Below, piece after piece: positions 8,322-16,137 of a stretch of 64,000 nt of DNA. Both the position numbers and the translations under genes were made by a program. The stretch's first letter is position 1, and the number at the start of each line of letters is the position of its first letter. Source of the stretch: Elusimicrobiota bacterium (lineage in GTDB: Bacteria > Elusimicrobiota > Elusimicrobia > FEN-1173). The notes beneath the pieces were generated by a model. That model was not told where the DNA came from and did not search any database. It was given only the letters and a program-made list of their open reading frames with translations. The stretch lies in the NCBI GenBank assembly GCA_016706425.1, contig JADJJR010000001.1, positions 868,001 to 932,000 of the forward strand. The letters run 5' to 3'.

Positions 8322-9784
8322 GCGCCGTGCACGGGCTCACCGCCCGCGAGATCGCCCGCCGCGTGCGGGCCCGGGAATTGAAGGCCGTGAACGTCGCCCG
8401 CGCCTTCCTCGACCGGGCCAAGGCCCTCGACCCGAAATTCAAAGTGTTCCTGTGCTTGACGGAGGAGGCCGCGTTGGCCCAGGCGCGCGGGGTGGACGAC
8501 CGCATCGCCCGGGGCGAAGACCCGGGCCCCCTGGCGGGCGTGCCCGTGGCCATCAAAGACAATCTGTGCGTGACCGGGACCCGCACGACCTGCGCCTCCA
8601 AAATCCTCGAAAATTTCACCGCCAACTACGACGCCACCGTGATCGAAAAACTGCGCGCCGCGGGGGCCGTGTTCCTCGGGAAAACCAATTTGGACGAGTT
8701 CGCCATGGGGTCTTCAACGGAAAACTCGGCCTACTTCACCACCCGGAATCCCTGGGATCCGTCCCGGGTGCCCGGTGGGTCCTCGGGAGGCAGCGCCGCG
8801 GCCGTGGCGGCGCGCCTGGCCCCCGTCTCCCTGGGGTCCGACACCGGCGGGTCGATCCGCCAGCCGGCGGCCCTCTGCGGCGTCGTGGGACTCAAGCCCA
8901 CCTACGGGCGGGTGTCGCGCTTCGGGCTTGTGGCCTTCGCCTCCTCCCTCGACCAAATCGGCCCTTTTTCAACGGACGTGGCCGACGCGGCGCTCGTTTT
9001 GGGGGTGATCGCCGGTCCCGACCCCAAGGATTCCACCTCCGCCCCGGTGCCCGTGCCGGATTTTTCGAAAGCGCTCGCCCGGGGCGTCAAGGGCCTGCGG
9101 GTGGGGTTGCCCCGGGAGTATTTCATCGACGGCATGGACCCCGCTGTGGAAAAGGCCGTTCGGGAAGCGGTCAAAACGCTCGAATCCCTCGGAGCCCAGG
9201 TGGTTGAAATCTCCCTGCCCCACACCGACGCCGGGTTGTCGGTCTATTACATTCTGGCCCCCTCCGAGGCGAGCGCCAACTTGGCGCGCTTCGACGGGGT
9301 CCGTTACGGCCACCGTTCCCCCCGGGCGGAGAACCTGCTCCAGCAGTACGAGTTGTCCCGGGACGAGGGGTTCGGGCCCGAGGTCAAGCGGCGGATCCTC
9401 CTGGGCACCTACGCTCTCTCCTCCGGTTACTACGACGCGTACTATTTAAAGGCGCAAAAGGTCCGCACGTTGATCAAGCGGGATTTCGACAAGGCGTTCG
9501 AGTCCGTGGACATCATCGCCACCCCCACGAGCCCCACGGCGGCTTTTAAGGCGGGGGAGAAATCCAACGATCCGCTGCAAATGTATCTGTCGGACGTGTT
9601 CACCATTTCCTGCAACCTGGCCGGGGTGCCCGGCCTGTCTTTGCCCTGCGGGTTCACGGCGGAGAATTTGCCCGTGGGCCTGCAGTTGTTGGGCAAACCC
9701 TTTGACGAAGAAACCCTGCTGGCGGCCGCCGCGGCCTACGAGAAGGCCACGGCCTGGGTGCGCACGCCGCCCTTGGCTGTTTGA
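8318..9784 (+). CDS. gatA: Asp/Glu-tRNA amidotransferase subunit A (amidase)
   Basis: The glutaminase subunit (488 aa) of GatCAB. It releases ammonia from glutamine for delivery to GatB. The amidase-signature triad is visible: Lys in [11 protein letters not shown], the cis-Ser in [15 protein letters not shown] and the nucleophilic Ser in [11 protein letters not shown]. The conserved [17 protein letters not shown] and C-terminal [11 protein letters not shown] segments are also present. The start ATG overlaps the gatC stop by ATGA. The gene is normal in length. It is followed immediately by a NUDIX gene that separates it from gatB. Confidence 0.96.
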   Translation: MSAVHGLTAREIARRVRARELKAVNVARAFLDRAKALDPKFKVFLCLTEEAALAQARGVDDRIARGEDPGPLAGVPVAIKDNLCVTGTRTTCASKILENFTANYDATVIEKLRAAGAVFLGKTNLDEFAMGSSTENSAYFTTRNPWDPSRVPGGSSGGSAAAVAARLAPVSLGSDTGGSIRQPAALCGVVGLKPTYGRVSRFGLVAFASSLDQIGPFSTDVADAALVLGVIAGPDPKDSTSAPVPVPDFSKALARGVKGLRVGLPREYFIDGMDPAVEKAVREAVKTLESLGAQVVEISLPHTDAGLSVYYILAPSEASANLARFDGVRYGHRSPRAENLLQQYELSRDEGFGPEVKRRILLGTYALSSGYYDAYYLKAQKVRTLIKRDFDKAFESVDIIATPTSPTAAFKAGEKSNDPLQMYLSDVFTISCNLAGVPGLSLPCGFTAENLPVGLQLLGKPFDEETLLAAAAAYEKATAWVRTPPLAV

Positions 9785-10191
9785 CCCCGCGGCGCGAGGT
9801 GTCGGCGGGCGGGGTGGTGGAAGGCCCCAACGGTTTTTTGATGATCCGGGTGCGCAATTTGGAGGGCCGCGAACTGTGGACCTTTCCCAAGGGCCATCTG
9901 GAAACCGGCGAATCGCCCGAGGACGCGGCCCGGCGCGAGGTGTGGGAAGAGACGGGCTGGCGGTGCCGGGTGGTGTCGCCCTTGCTCGACGTGCGCTATC
10001 GGTTTAAGCGGGGCGGAGAACCGGTGGACAAGGTGGTGCATTGGTTTCGCATGGCGCCGGAGGCTCATGACGGGACCCCGGACGCCGAGGAAGTCTTGGA
10101 GACAGCCTGGTGCGACATGGCCGAGGTCGCGCGCCGGGTGACGTACCCCTCGGACCGCGACATTTTGAAGATGTTAAAGGGAGAAAAATGA
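9781..10191 (+). CDS. NUDIX hydrolase
   Basis: A 136-aa single-domain pyrophosphohydrolase. The full Nudix box is present as [20 protein letters not shown] followed by TGW (G-x5-E-x7-RE-U-xEE-xGU), with WTFPKG just before it. NUDIX enzymes of this type act on diadenosine polyphosphates, nucleotide sugars or damaged nucleotides; the substrate cannot be read from the sequence. The start used is TTG at 9781, overlapping the gatA stop; a GTG at 9799 is an alternative that still keeps the whole domain. Its stop overlaps the gatB start (ATGA), so it is embedded in the gat operon. Confidence 0.9.
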   Translation: MTPRREVSAGGVVEGPNGFLMIRVRNLEGRELWTFPKGHLETGESPEDAARREVWEETGWRCRVVSPLLDVRYRFKRGGEPVDKVVHWFRMAPEAHDGTPDAEEVLETAWCDMAEVARRVTYPSDRDILKMLKGEK

Positions 10192-11660
10192 CGACGTTTG
10201 AAGCGGTCATCGGCCTGGAGGTCCACGTCCAGATCAAGACGGAGAGCAAGATTTTTTGCTCCTGCCCCACCCCCTTTGGGGCCGACCCCAACAGCCAAAT
10301 TTGCCCGGTGTGCTGCGGGTACCCGGGCGTCCTGCCCGTGTTGAACCGCCGCGCGGTCGAGGGCCTGGTGCGCGCGGCCCTGGCGGTGGGTTGCGCCATC
10401 AACCGGCGCTCGACTTTCGCCCGCAAGCAATATTTCTACCCCGACCTGCCCAAGAACTATCAAATTTCCCAGTACGACCTCCCGCTGGCCATCAACGGCG
10501 GGCTCGACATCGCCACGGGCGGGGCGCCCGCCCGTCGGATCCGCATCCACCGCATTCACCTGGAGGAGGACGCGGGCAAGCTCCTCCACGCCGTGGGCAG
10601 CCGCGCCCTGGACTATTCGCTCGTCGATTTGAACCGCACGGGCGTGCCCTTGATGGAAGTCGTCTCGGAGCCGGACCTGCGCTCGCCGGAGGAGGCGGGG
10701 GTCTACCTCGACACCCTGCGCACGCTGTTGCGTTACGTCGGCGTGTCGGACTGCGACATGGAAAAGGGCTCCCTGCGGTGCGACGCCAACGTGTCCATCC
10801 GCCCGGTGGGCGCGACGGCCCTGGGCACCAAGGCCGAAGTGAAAAACATGAATTCCATCAAAAGCGTGCGCGACGCCATCGCCCACGAGATCGCCCGCCA
10901 AATCGAGCTCGTCTCCTCCGGCGGGCGGGTCGTCCAGGAAACCCGCCTCTGGGACCAGGACACGGCCAGCACCCGCTCCATGCGCTCCAAAGAGGAGGCC
11001 CACGATTACCGTTACTTCCCCGACCCGGACCTGGTGCCCCTGGAACTGACGGACGCCTTCATCGAGGAGCAGCGGCGCGCCCTGCCGGAGTTGCCGGAGG
11101 CCCGCCGCGCCCGCTACCAGTCGGAACTGGGGCTGTCGTCCTATGACGCCGGGGTGTTGACGGGGGAGAAGGCCCTGTCCGATTATTTTGAAACCGCCCT
11201 GGGGCGCTTGGCGCCCGCCGAACGGAAAGACGCGGCCAAGCCCTTGACCAACTGGTTGACGACGGAGCTCCTGGGCCGGCTCAATGGCCTGAAGAAAACC
11301 ATCGAGGAATCGCCCGTTTCTCCGGAACAGGTGGGGGCCCTGGTGCGCTTGGTTCAAAACGGCACCTTGAACAGCAAGGCCGCCAAGACCGTTTTCGACA
11401 CGATGTTCACCGAAGGCGGGGACCCGGAGGCCATCGTCAAGGCGAAAGGGCTCGTGCAGGTGGACGACCCCGGGGCGATCGCCGGCTGGGTGGACGAGGT
11501 GATCGCGGCCAACGCGAAGATCGTCGCCGACGTGCGGGGCGGCAAGGCCAGCGCCGTCGGGGCCCTGGTGGGCCAAGTGATGAAAAAATCGGGCGGCCGG
11601 GCCAACCCCCAGGCCGTCCAACGCCTGTTGCAAGAAAAGTTGGCGGTTCCGCAAATTTAG
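10188..11660 (+). CDS. gatB: Asp/Glu-tRNA amidotransferase subunit B
   Basis: The kinase/transamidase subunit (490 aa), which activates the misacylated tRNA with ATP and adds ammonia from GatA. It opens with FEAVIGLEVHVQIKTESKIF, has the zinc-site Cys pairs in FCSCPTPFG and CPVCCGYPG, the PDLPKNYQISQYDLP segment, HLEEDAGKL, and a C-terminal YqeY-like tail domain from about residue 350. The start ATG at 10188 overlaps the NUDIX stop and follows AAAGGGAG. An upstream in-frame ATG at 10110 lies inside the NUDIX gene and reads as shadow sequence. Confidence 0.96.
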   Translation: MTTFEAVIGLEVHVQIKTESKIFCSCPTPFGADPNSQICPVCCGYPGVLPVLNRRAVEGLVRAALAVGCAINRRSTFARKQYFYPDLPKNYQISQYDLPLAINGGLDIATGGAPARRIRIHRIHLEEDAGKLLHAVGSRALDYSLVDLNRTGVPLMEVVSEPDLRSPEEAGVYLDTLRTLLRYVGVSDCDMEKGSLRCDANVSIRPVGATALGTKAEVKNMNSIKSVRDAIAHEIARQIELVSSGGRVVQETRLWDQDTASTRSMRSKEEAHDYRYFPDPDLVPLELTDAFIEEQRRALPELPEARRARYQSELGLSSYDAGVLTGEKALSDYFETALGRLAPAERKDAAKPLTNWLTTELLGRLNGLKKTIEESPVSPEQVGALVRLVQNGTLNSKAAKTVFDTMFTEGGDPEAIVKAKGLVQVDDPGAIAGWVDEVIAANAKIVADVRGGKASAVGALVGQVMKKSGGRANPQAVQRLLQEKLAVPQI

Positions 11661-11685
11661 TTCGTTCATAACGGAGGGTATTCCT

Positions 11686-12312
11686 ATGAAAAAAATCGCT
11701 GGGTTGTTGTCTCTCTTGTTGGTCGCCGGGTGCGCCACGCCGGGCAAACGCACCGCCATCGGGGCGGGCGCGGGCGCCGCGGCCGGGGCCACCGTGGGGG
11801 CGATCATCGGTCACCAGTCGGGGAACCGCGACAAAGGCGCGTTGCTCGGTGGTGTGTTGGGCGGCCTTTTGGGCGGCACCATCGGCAATCGACTGGACAA
11901 ACAGGCGCAGGAGTTGGCCAAGATCGCCGAGACCCGCCGGACGGAAAGCGGGATCGTCACCACCCTGAAAAACAACCTGTTGTTCGACACCGCCAAGGCG
12001 GACCTCAAGCCGGTGGCGGCCGACAGCGTGAACCAAATCTCCGATATCCTCAAGCAATACCCGGAGAACAAAATCATCGTGGTCGGTTTCACGGACGATC
12101 GCGGCAGCGACGCCTACAATCAAAACCTGTCGTTGCAACGGGCCCAGGCGGTCCGGTTGTCCATGGTCGGGCGCGGCGTGCCCGCCGCGGCCGTGGAAGC
12201 CGTGGGCATGGGCGAAGCGACCCCCGTGGCCCCCAACACCACCGAAGAGGGGCGGAGCAAGAACCGCCGGGTGGAATTGCAAATCAGCGCGGACCCGTCG
12301 AAAGTTAAATAA
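11686..12312 (+). CDS. OmpA-family lipoprotein with glycine-zipper
   Basis: A 208-aa envelope lipoprotein. The signal peptide ends in a lipobox, LLVAGC, with the lipidated Cys at residue 16. Residues about 24-70 are a Gly/Ala-rich zipper (GAGAGAAAGATVGAIIG, GGVLGGLLGGTIGNRLD) likely to insert in or dimerise at the membrane. The C-terminal half is an OmpA peptidoglycan-binding domain: LLFDTAKADLKPVA, VVGFTDDRGSDAYN and NRRVELQI are recognisable. It would tether the outer membrane to the wall. The start follows GGAGGG. The gene is monocistronic, with a strong terminator just after it. Confidence 0.92.
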   Translation: MKKIAGLLSLLLVAGCATPGKRTAIGAGAGAAAGATVGAIIGHQSGNRDKGALLGGVLGGLLGGTIGNRLDKQAQELAKIAETRRTESGIVTTLKNNLLFDTAKADLKPVAADSVNQISDILKQYPENKIIVVGFTDDRGSDAYNQNLSLQRAQAVRLSMVGRGVPAAAVEAVGMGEATPVAPNTTEEGRSKNRRVELQISADPSKVK

Positions 12313-12336
12313 CTGTTGTTGTTCAATATTTTTGAC

Positions 12337-12373
12337 AAGGCCGCCCCCTGGATCGGGGGGCGGCCTTTGTATT
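12337..12373 (+). terminator. Rho-independent terminator after the OmpA-like gene
   Basis: A GC-rich stem (AAGGCCGCCCCC paired with GGGGGGCGGCCTT) with a short loop, followed by TTGTATTT. It begins about 25 bases after the stop codon of the OmpA-like lipoprotein. Confidence 0.85.
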
Positions 12374-12492
12374 TCCCCTGGACATTCGGGTCTTCCCGGG
12401 GTAGGGTTGGGGGGTCCCTCCGCTTCGTGGAAGAAACCAGCGCACTCATTCATCCCACACCACGAAGAATATTTCGCCGTCCGGAGGGGTCC

Positions 12493-12939
12493 ATGGAAGT
12501 CGATCGCCGCAAAGCCTATCGCGTTCCTCTGCGCATTGAACACGGCCGCTTGGCCACTTTTTATCCCATCGGCCTGATCCGCCGGAACCGACCGCCCCTG
12601 GAAGGGGAGTTGGTGAATATTTCCACGGAGGGGTTGGGGGTTCTTTTTTACGATAAGGTCCGGCGGCGAAAGCAGTTCTGGATCCTTCTCGATCTCCCCG
12701 GCCCCCTGAAGGGGGTTCGCCTGCGCGGGAAGGTTGTTTGGGCCGAAAAGGATCCCGCCGGGACCCACGTGGGAATTCGCTTCCTCAAACCGTCCCCGGG
12801 CGTCGTCCAGGCCATCGCCCGCGTGGCCCACAATTACAAAGTCTGCGAAGCCAATATTTCCGCCGGCATCAAAGACGCCTGCCGACGGGACTGCGCCTAC
12901 TGGGAGCTCTGCCGCAAACCCATCAAAATATCGATGTGA
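12493..12939 (+). CDS. PilZ-domain protein with Cys-rich C-terminus
   Basis: A 148-aa protein with a PilZ domain, the common receptor fold for cyclic di-GMP. The ligand motifs are visible: basic DRRKAYRVPL at the start and NISTEGLGV in the middle, followed by beta strands ending in THVGIRFLKP. The last 35 residues hold four Cys (VCEANI, DACRRDCAYWELC), a possible metal or disulfide site that is not part of PilZ. The start at 12493 is preceded by GGAGGGG; an upstream in-frame ATG at 12316 falls in the terminator and gives no recognisable sequence. Stand-alone PilZ proteins usually act on motility, secretion or exopolysaccharide machinery; the partner is unknown. Confidence 0.85.
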   Translation: MEVDRRKAYRVPLRIEHGRLATFYPIGLIRRNRPPLEGELVNISTEGLGVLFYDKVRRRKQFWILLDLPGPLKGVRLRGKVVWAEKDPAGTHVGIRFLKPSPGVVQAIARVAHNYKVCEANISAGIKDACRRDCAYWELCRKPIKISM

Positions 12940-12951
12940 GGTGAGCCAATC

Positions 12952-12980
12952 TTGACGGTCGTCGGCGGGTGTTGTAGGAT
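12952..12980 (+). promoter_or_regulatory. Promoter of the SAM riboswitch transcript
   Basis: TTGACG (12952-12957), 17 bases, then TAGGAT (12975-12980). Transcription would begin close to 12987, exactly at the 5' strand of riboswitch helix P1. Confidence 0.75.
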
Positions 12981-12987
12981 GGACCTT

Positions 12988-13089
12988 CTTATCCAGAGTG
13001 GGGGAGGGACAGAGCCCGACGAACCCACGGCAACCGCGGGGCGACCCCCCGCCGGTGCCAACGCCGGCCCGAATCGGGCACGATAAGAG
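12988..13089 (+). ncRNA. SAM-I (S-box) riboswitch
   Basis: The leader has the S-box landmarks in order: CTTATCCAGAG as the P1 5' strand and kink-turn side, GGGAGGGACAGAGCCC with the P2 core, GACGAACCCACGGCAACC, then GGTGCCAAC and the P1 3' strand GATAAGAG. These residues form the SAM pocket in known S-box RNAs. SAM binding stabilises P1 and favours the terminator that follows at 13101. The switch would therefore lower transcription of the downstream threonine-synthase-like/MoaD/NIL genes when SAM is plentiful. This ties those genes to methionine metabolism. Confidence 0.9.
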
Positions 13090-13100
13090 AAACGCGCGCA

Positions 13101-13134
13101 CCCCCGGGCTCTGCTTGGGGGTTTTTTATTTTGG
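13101..13134 (+). terminator. Riboswitch-controlled terminator
   Basis: CCCCC, a 10-base loop GGGCTCTGCT, TGGGGG and a T-run (GTTTTTTATTTT). It lies 12 bases after the riboswitch P1 helix and 11 bases before the ATG of the next gene, the position expected for the attenuator of an S-box switch. Confidence 0.85.
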
Positions 13135-13144
13135 AGAACCCACG

Positions 13145-14389
13145 ATGTCGACGAAAATCAAAGGCTTGAAATGCAAGGAATGCGGGGAACTCTACCCCGC
13201 CAAGGCCATCCACGTCTGCGAGTTTTGTTTCGGGCCTTTGGAGGTCGATTACAATTACGATTTCATCAAGCGGTCCCTGACCCGGGCCAAAATCGAGTCC
13301 GGCCCCCACACCCTGTGGCGGTACTGGGACCTGCTTCCGGTGGACACCGACAACGTCGTCTCGATCCACGAGGGCATGACGCCGCTCTTCCACGCCAAAA
13401 ACCTCGGCCGCGCCCTGGGCCTCAACAACCTCTTTATAAAAAACGATTCCGTGAACCCCACCTATTCTTTTAAAGACCGGGTGGTGAGCGTCGCCCTTTC
13501 GCGCGCGCGGGAGTTGGGTTTCGACACGGTGGCCTGCGCCTCCACGGGCAACCTGGCGGGCGCGGTGGCGGCCTACGGGGCGTCGGCGGGGTTCAAGACT
13601 TTCGTCTTCATGCCGGCCGATTTGGAGGCGGGCAAGATCGTCGGCGCGGGGGTTTACGATCCCGTGATTGTGGGCGTGCGCGGCAACTACGACGAAGTCA
13701 ACCGCCTCTGCGCCGAAGTGGCCGACACGCACAAGTGGGCCTTCGTCAACGTGAACCTCCGCCCCTACTATTCGGAGGGGTCCAAAACCCTCGGGTTTGA
13801 GACCGCCGAACAACTCAACTGGCGGGCCCCCGACCACTGCGTCGTGCCCGCCGCGTCGGGGTCCCTGTTGACCAAGATCCACAAAGGCTTGAAAGAGTTC
13901 GAAATGTTGGGGCTCATTCCCAAGCACAAGACGCGCATGTCCGTCGCCCAGGCCGAGGGCTGCGCCCCCGTGGCCACGGCCATTCGTGAAAAAACCGACG
14001 TCGTTCGTCCGGTCCGCCCCCGCACGATCGCCAAATCCCTGGCCATCGGGAACCCCGCGGACGGGCCCTACGCCTCCCGCATCGTGATGGACACCCACGG
14101 CGCCACCGACACCGCCACCGACGACGAAATCGTCGAGGGCATCCGTCTTTTGGCCCGCACGGAGGGCCTTTTCACCGAAACGGCCGGCGGCGTGACCGTG
14201 GCCGTGTTGAAAAAGCTCGCGGCGAGTGGTAGGATCTCCACCGACGAGCTCGTGGTGGCTTACATCACGGGCAACGGTTTCAAAACGATGGAGGCCGTCG
14301 CCGGGCGCGTGGCGCCCGTGCACGAGATCGCGCCGCACCTCGCGGAATTCCGCGGGCTCTACGAACGCCTCGCGCGGCCCCCCGTTTGA
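13145..14389 (+). CDS. Threonine-synthase-family PLP enzyme (possible homocysteine synthase)
   Basis: A 414-aa fold-type II PLP enzyme. It begins with a zinc ribbon (LKCKECGELY, VCEFCFGPL), has the PLP lysine in SFKDRVVS, the phosphate-binding loop in ASTGNLAGAVAAYG, and the SEGSKTLGFETAEQL and ITGNGFKTMEAV segments of threonine synthases. The plain reading is threonine synthase (O-phosphohomoserine to threonine). Context argues for another possibility: it sits directly behind a SAM riboswitch and before a MoaD/ThiS-type sulfur carrier and a NIL protein, so it may replace the phosphate of O-phosphohomoserine with carrier-bound sulfur to give homocysteine. That role is inference. The start follows GGAGAACC. 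Confidence 0.9.
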   Translation: MSTKIKGLKCKECGELYPAKAIHVCEFCFGPLEVDYNYDFIKRSLTRAKIESGPHTLWRYWDLLPVDTDNVVSIHEGMTPLFHAKNLGRALGLNNLFIKNDSVNPTYSFKDRVVSVALSRARELGFDTVACASTGNLAGAVAAYGASAGFKTFVFMPADLEAGKIVGAGVYDPVIVGVRGNYDEVNRLCAEVADTHKWAFVNVNLRPYYSEGSKTLGFETAEQLNWRAPDHCVVPAASGSLLTKIHKGLKEFEMLGLIPKHKTRMSVAQAEGCAPVATAIREKTDVVRPVRPRTIAKSLAIGNPADGPYASRIVMDTHGATDTATDDEIVEGIRLLARTEGLFTETAGGVTVAVLKKLAASGRISTDELVVAYITGNGFKTMEAVAGRVAPVHEIAPHLAEFRGLYERLARPPV

Positions 14390-14405
14390 CCCAAGGAGAC
14401 TTTCG

Positions 14406-14810
14406 ATGGCCGCCAAAGTTCGCATCCCCGCCCCGCTGCGCCGTTTGACCAAAGACCAAGCCGTGGTCGACGTGGAGGGCGCGACCGTCGGCGAAATCAT
14501 CGCCAACCTGGACAAGGGGTTCCCCGGCCTGAAAGAACGACTCTGCGACGAAACCGGCCAAATCCGCCGGTTCATCAACGTCTTCGTCAACGGCGAGGAC
14601 ATCCGCTTCAAGGACGGCGCCAAGACCACCGTGGCCGCCGGCGCCGAGGTCAGCATCGTCCCGGCGATTGCGGGCGGGGTTTCGGCCCTCTCAACAGGGG
14701 CCGCGCCCTGTCATCGGAGCGCCGCGCGGATGACGGGCGGGGTTTCGGCCCTCTCAACAGGGGCCGCGCCCTGTCATCGGAGCGCCGCGCGGAGGACGGG
14801 GGGCCGATGA
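14406..14810 (+). CDS. MoaD/ThiS-like sulfur-carrier protein with repeat-extended C-terminus
   Basis: A ubiquitin-fold sulfur carrier. Residues 1-91 match MoaD/ThiS architecture (KVRIPAPLRRLT, VNGEDIRF, EVSIVPAIAGG) and end in the Gly90-Gly91 that becomes a thiocarboxylate in this family. Translation does not stop there: a 43-residue tail follows, made of two 19-residue copies of VSALSTGAAPCHRSAAR(M/R)T, each followed by a new Gly-Gly, ending GGR. A protease would have to expose a terminal Gly-Gly, as the JAMM-type enzyme does for CysO of Mycobacterium. The gene starts after AAGGAG and its stop overlaps the NIL gene (ATGA). Lying behind the SAM riboswitch, it probably carries sulfur for homocysteine or methionine synthesis. 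Confidence 0.85.
   Translation: MAAKVRIPAPLRRLTKDQAVVDVEGATVGEIIANLDKGFPGLKERLCDETGQIRRFINVFVNGEDIRFKDGAKTTVAAGAEVSIVPAIAGGVSALSTGAAPCHRSAARMTGGVSALSTGAAPCHRSAARRTGGR
14672..14797 (+). repeat. Two tandem 63-bp units inside the sulfur-carrier gene
   Basis: Unit 1 is 14672-14734 and unit 2 is 14735-14797; they differ at one visible position (GGATGAC versus GGAGGAC). The length is a multiple of three, so the reading frame is kept. Each unit contains two potential hairpins, CGGCCC...GGGGCCG and CCGCGC...GCGCGG. Each begins with bases that encode part of a Gly-Gly. Confidence 0.95.
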
Positions 14811-15046
14811 AACGTCGGGTTCACCTCATTTTTCCCAAGGATCTCGTGCAAAAGCCCCTCACCTGGGAGCTGTCCAAAAAATTTGACATCGTGTTCAACG
14901 TCCGTCGCGCGAAGATCACCGAAACCGCGGGGGAGAGCGTGCTGGAGCTGGAAGGCGACGCCGCCCTCCTCGACGCCGCCACCGCGTGGCTCAAAAGCCA
15001 GGGGGTCAAAGTGGAATCCGTGACCCACGACACGCTGGAGGGTTGA
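14807..15046 (+). CDS. NIL-domain protein
   Basis: A 79-aa stand-alone NIL domain, the ACT-like module otherwise found at the C-terminus of the methionine importer ATPase MetN and beside ferredoxin domains in methionine-related clusters. It reads MKRRVHLIFPKDLVQKPLTW at the start, with the beta-alpha-beta pattern FNVRRAKITE, SVLELEGD and WLKSQGVKVESV. In MetN this domain binds methionine as feedback signal. Here no ferredoxin is fused. It overlaps the sulfur-carrier stop by ATGA and is the last gene of the riboswitch-controlled operon, in line with a role in methionine or homocysteine synthesis or its control. Confidence 0.85.
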   Translation: MKRRVHLIFPKDLVQKPLTWELSKKFDIVFNVRRAKITETAGESVLELEGDAALLDAATAWLKSQGVKVESVTHDTLEG

Positions 15047-15113
15047 CCGCTTTCGCCGCCGTCCCGGGCCCCAATTTGCCGTTGCCGCACGATCGCCCAG
15101 GGGGGGAGGAGTC

Positions 15114-15713
15114 GTGAGTTCGGACGTTCTGGTCCTTAACCGGCGTTTCTACGCCATCCATGTCACCTCGCTCAAGCGGGCGTTGACACTGCTTTACCTC
15201 GACCACGCCCAGGTGGTCGACGCGGAGTACCGCACCTACACCTTCGACGATTGGCGCGCCCTCTCCGCCTCCCGCGCCGAACACCCCACCGGCGTCATCC
15301 GCACGCAGCGGTTTTCCTTGGCGATCCCCGAAGTGATCGCTTTGCGCGTTTTCGACCGGTTGCCCCAGAGTCAAGTCAAATTCACCCGCCGCAACATCTA
15401 CGACCATTACGGGCATCGTTGTTGTTACTGCGGGGAGAAATTCTCCACCGAAAATTTGAACCTCGATCACGTGGTTCCGCGCAGCCGCGAAGGGTCGACC
15501 ACCTGGGAAAACATCGTCACCTCCTGCATCCCCTGCAACCTCAAAAAGGCCAATCGGACCCCGGCGGAAGCGGGCATGCGGTTGCTGATTCAGCCCACGC
15601 GCCCCCGCTGGAAAGGGCCGGCGTCCCTCGTCTTTAAATCCAATTTCAAAGTGCGCCAGTCCTGGCAGCGGTTCGTGGACAACGCCTACTGGCACAGCGA
15701 GTTGGAGCGCTGA
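15114..15713 (+). CDS. HNH endonuclease family protein
   Basis: A 199-aa HNH nuclease-fold protein. The core is CCYCGEKF, then LNLDHVVPRSREG, TTWENIV and CIPCNLKKANRTP; this has two zinc-binding Cys pairs and the catalytic His of LDHVVP. The N-terminal 80 residues (VLVLNRRFYAIHVTSLKRAL and following) are typical of a widespread chromosomal HNH family of unknown role, not of homing or restriction enzymes. The GTG start is preceded by GGGGGGAGGAG. The next gene, a receiver-domain protein, starts one base after its stop, so the pair is probably cotranscribed. Confidence 0.88.
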   Translation: MSSDVLVLNRRFYAIHVTSLKRALTLLYLDHAQVVDAEYRTYTFDDWRALSASRAEHPTGVIRTQRFSLAIPEVIALRVFDRLPQSQVKFTRRNIYDHYGHRCCYCGEKFSTENLNLDHVVPRSREGSTTWENIVTSCIPCNLKKANRTPAEAGMRLLIQPTRPRWKGPASLVFKSNFKVRQSWQRFVDNAYWHSELER

Positions 15714-15714
15714 C

Positions 15715-16080
15715 ATGAGCGGCACGGTCCTGATCGTCGAAGACGACCCCTCCATCCGGGAGGTGATGGCGGAGGCGTTGGCGGCCCAGGGCCACAGCGC
15801 CATGGTGGCGGCCTCGGGCGAAGAGGCTTTGACGCTCCTGGAGATCCGCCCCGTGGACTTGGTGATCATGGACCTGCGCATGCCCGGGATGAACGGCGTC
15901 GAAACCGCCATCGCCATGAAGCACCGTTGGCCCCACCGCCCCATCATCCTGTGCACCGTGTGCGAGGAGTGGCGGGTCCGCGATCACATCGGACGGTCCA
16001 TCCAGGCCTACCTGCCCAAACCCTTCACCTTCCACCAACTCAAGGACACCGTCGAAACCACCCTCGCCGGGGTTTCTTGA
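15715..16080 (+). CDS. Single-domain response regulator (receiver)
   Basis: A 121-aa CheY-like receiver with no output domain. The acidic pair is in LIVEDDPSIREV, the phosphoacceptor Asp in LVIMDLRMPGMNG near residue 53, the conserved Thr/Ser position in IILCTV and the Lys in YLPKPF. Such proteins work by protein contact or phosphotransfer. No histidine kinase is encoded in the window, so the partner is unknown. It lies directly after the HNH gene and before the cytochrome bc operon. Confidence 0.92.
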   Translation: MSGTVLIVEDDPSIREVMAEALAAQGHSAMVAASGEEALTLLEIRPVDLVIMDLRMPGMNGVETAIAMKHRWPHRPIILCTVCEEWRVRDHIGRSIQAYLPKPFTFHQLKDTVETTLAGVS

Positions 16081-16108
16081 TTGACAGGCGTCTTGAGGAA
16101 CTTGTAAG
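16081..16108 (+). promoter_or_regulatory. Candidate promoter of the cytochrome bc operon
   Basis: A perfect TTGACA at 16081-16086, directly after the receiver stop codon, is followed 16 bases later by TGTAAG (16103-16108), a weak -10. The Rieske ATG is at 16138. Confidence 0.5.
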
Positions 16109-16137
16109 CTTCGCCCTTCGCGATCGTAAATACAGCC

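Noticed and set aside
13145..14389. Cysteate synthase or cysteine synthase as the primary call for the PLP enzyme
   Set aside because: The N-terminal zinc ribbon and overall motif order match the threonine synthase family best; the alternative sulfur role is kept as a hypothesis from context.
14672..14797. Start of a CRISPR array
   Set aside because: Only two units, in direct contact with no spacers, and in frame within a coding gene.
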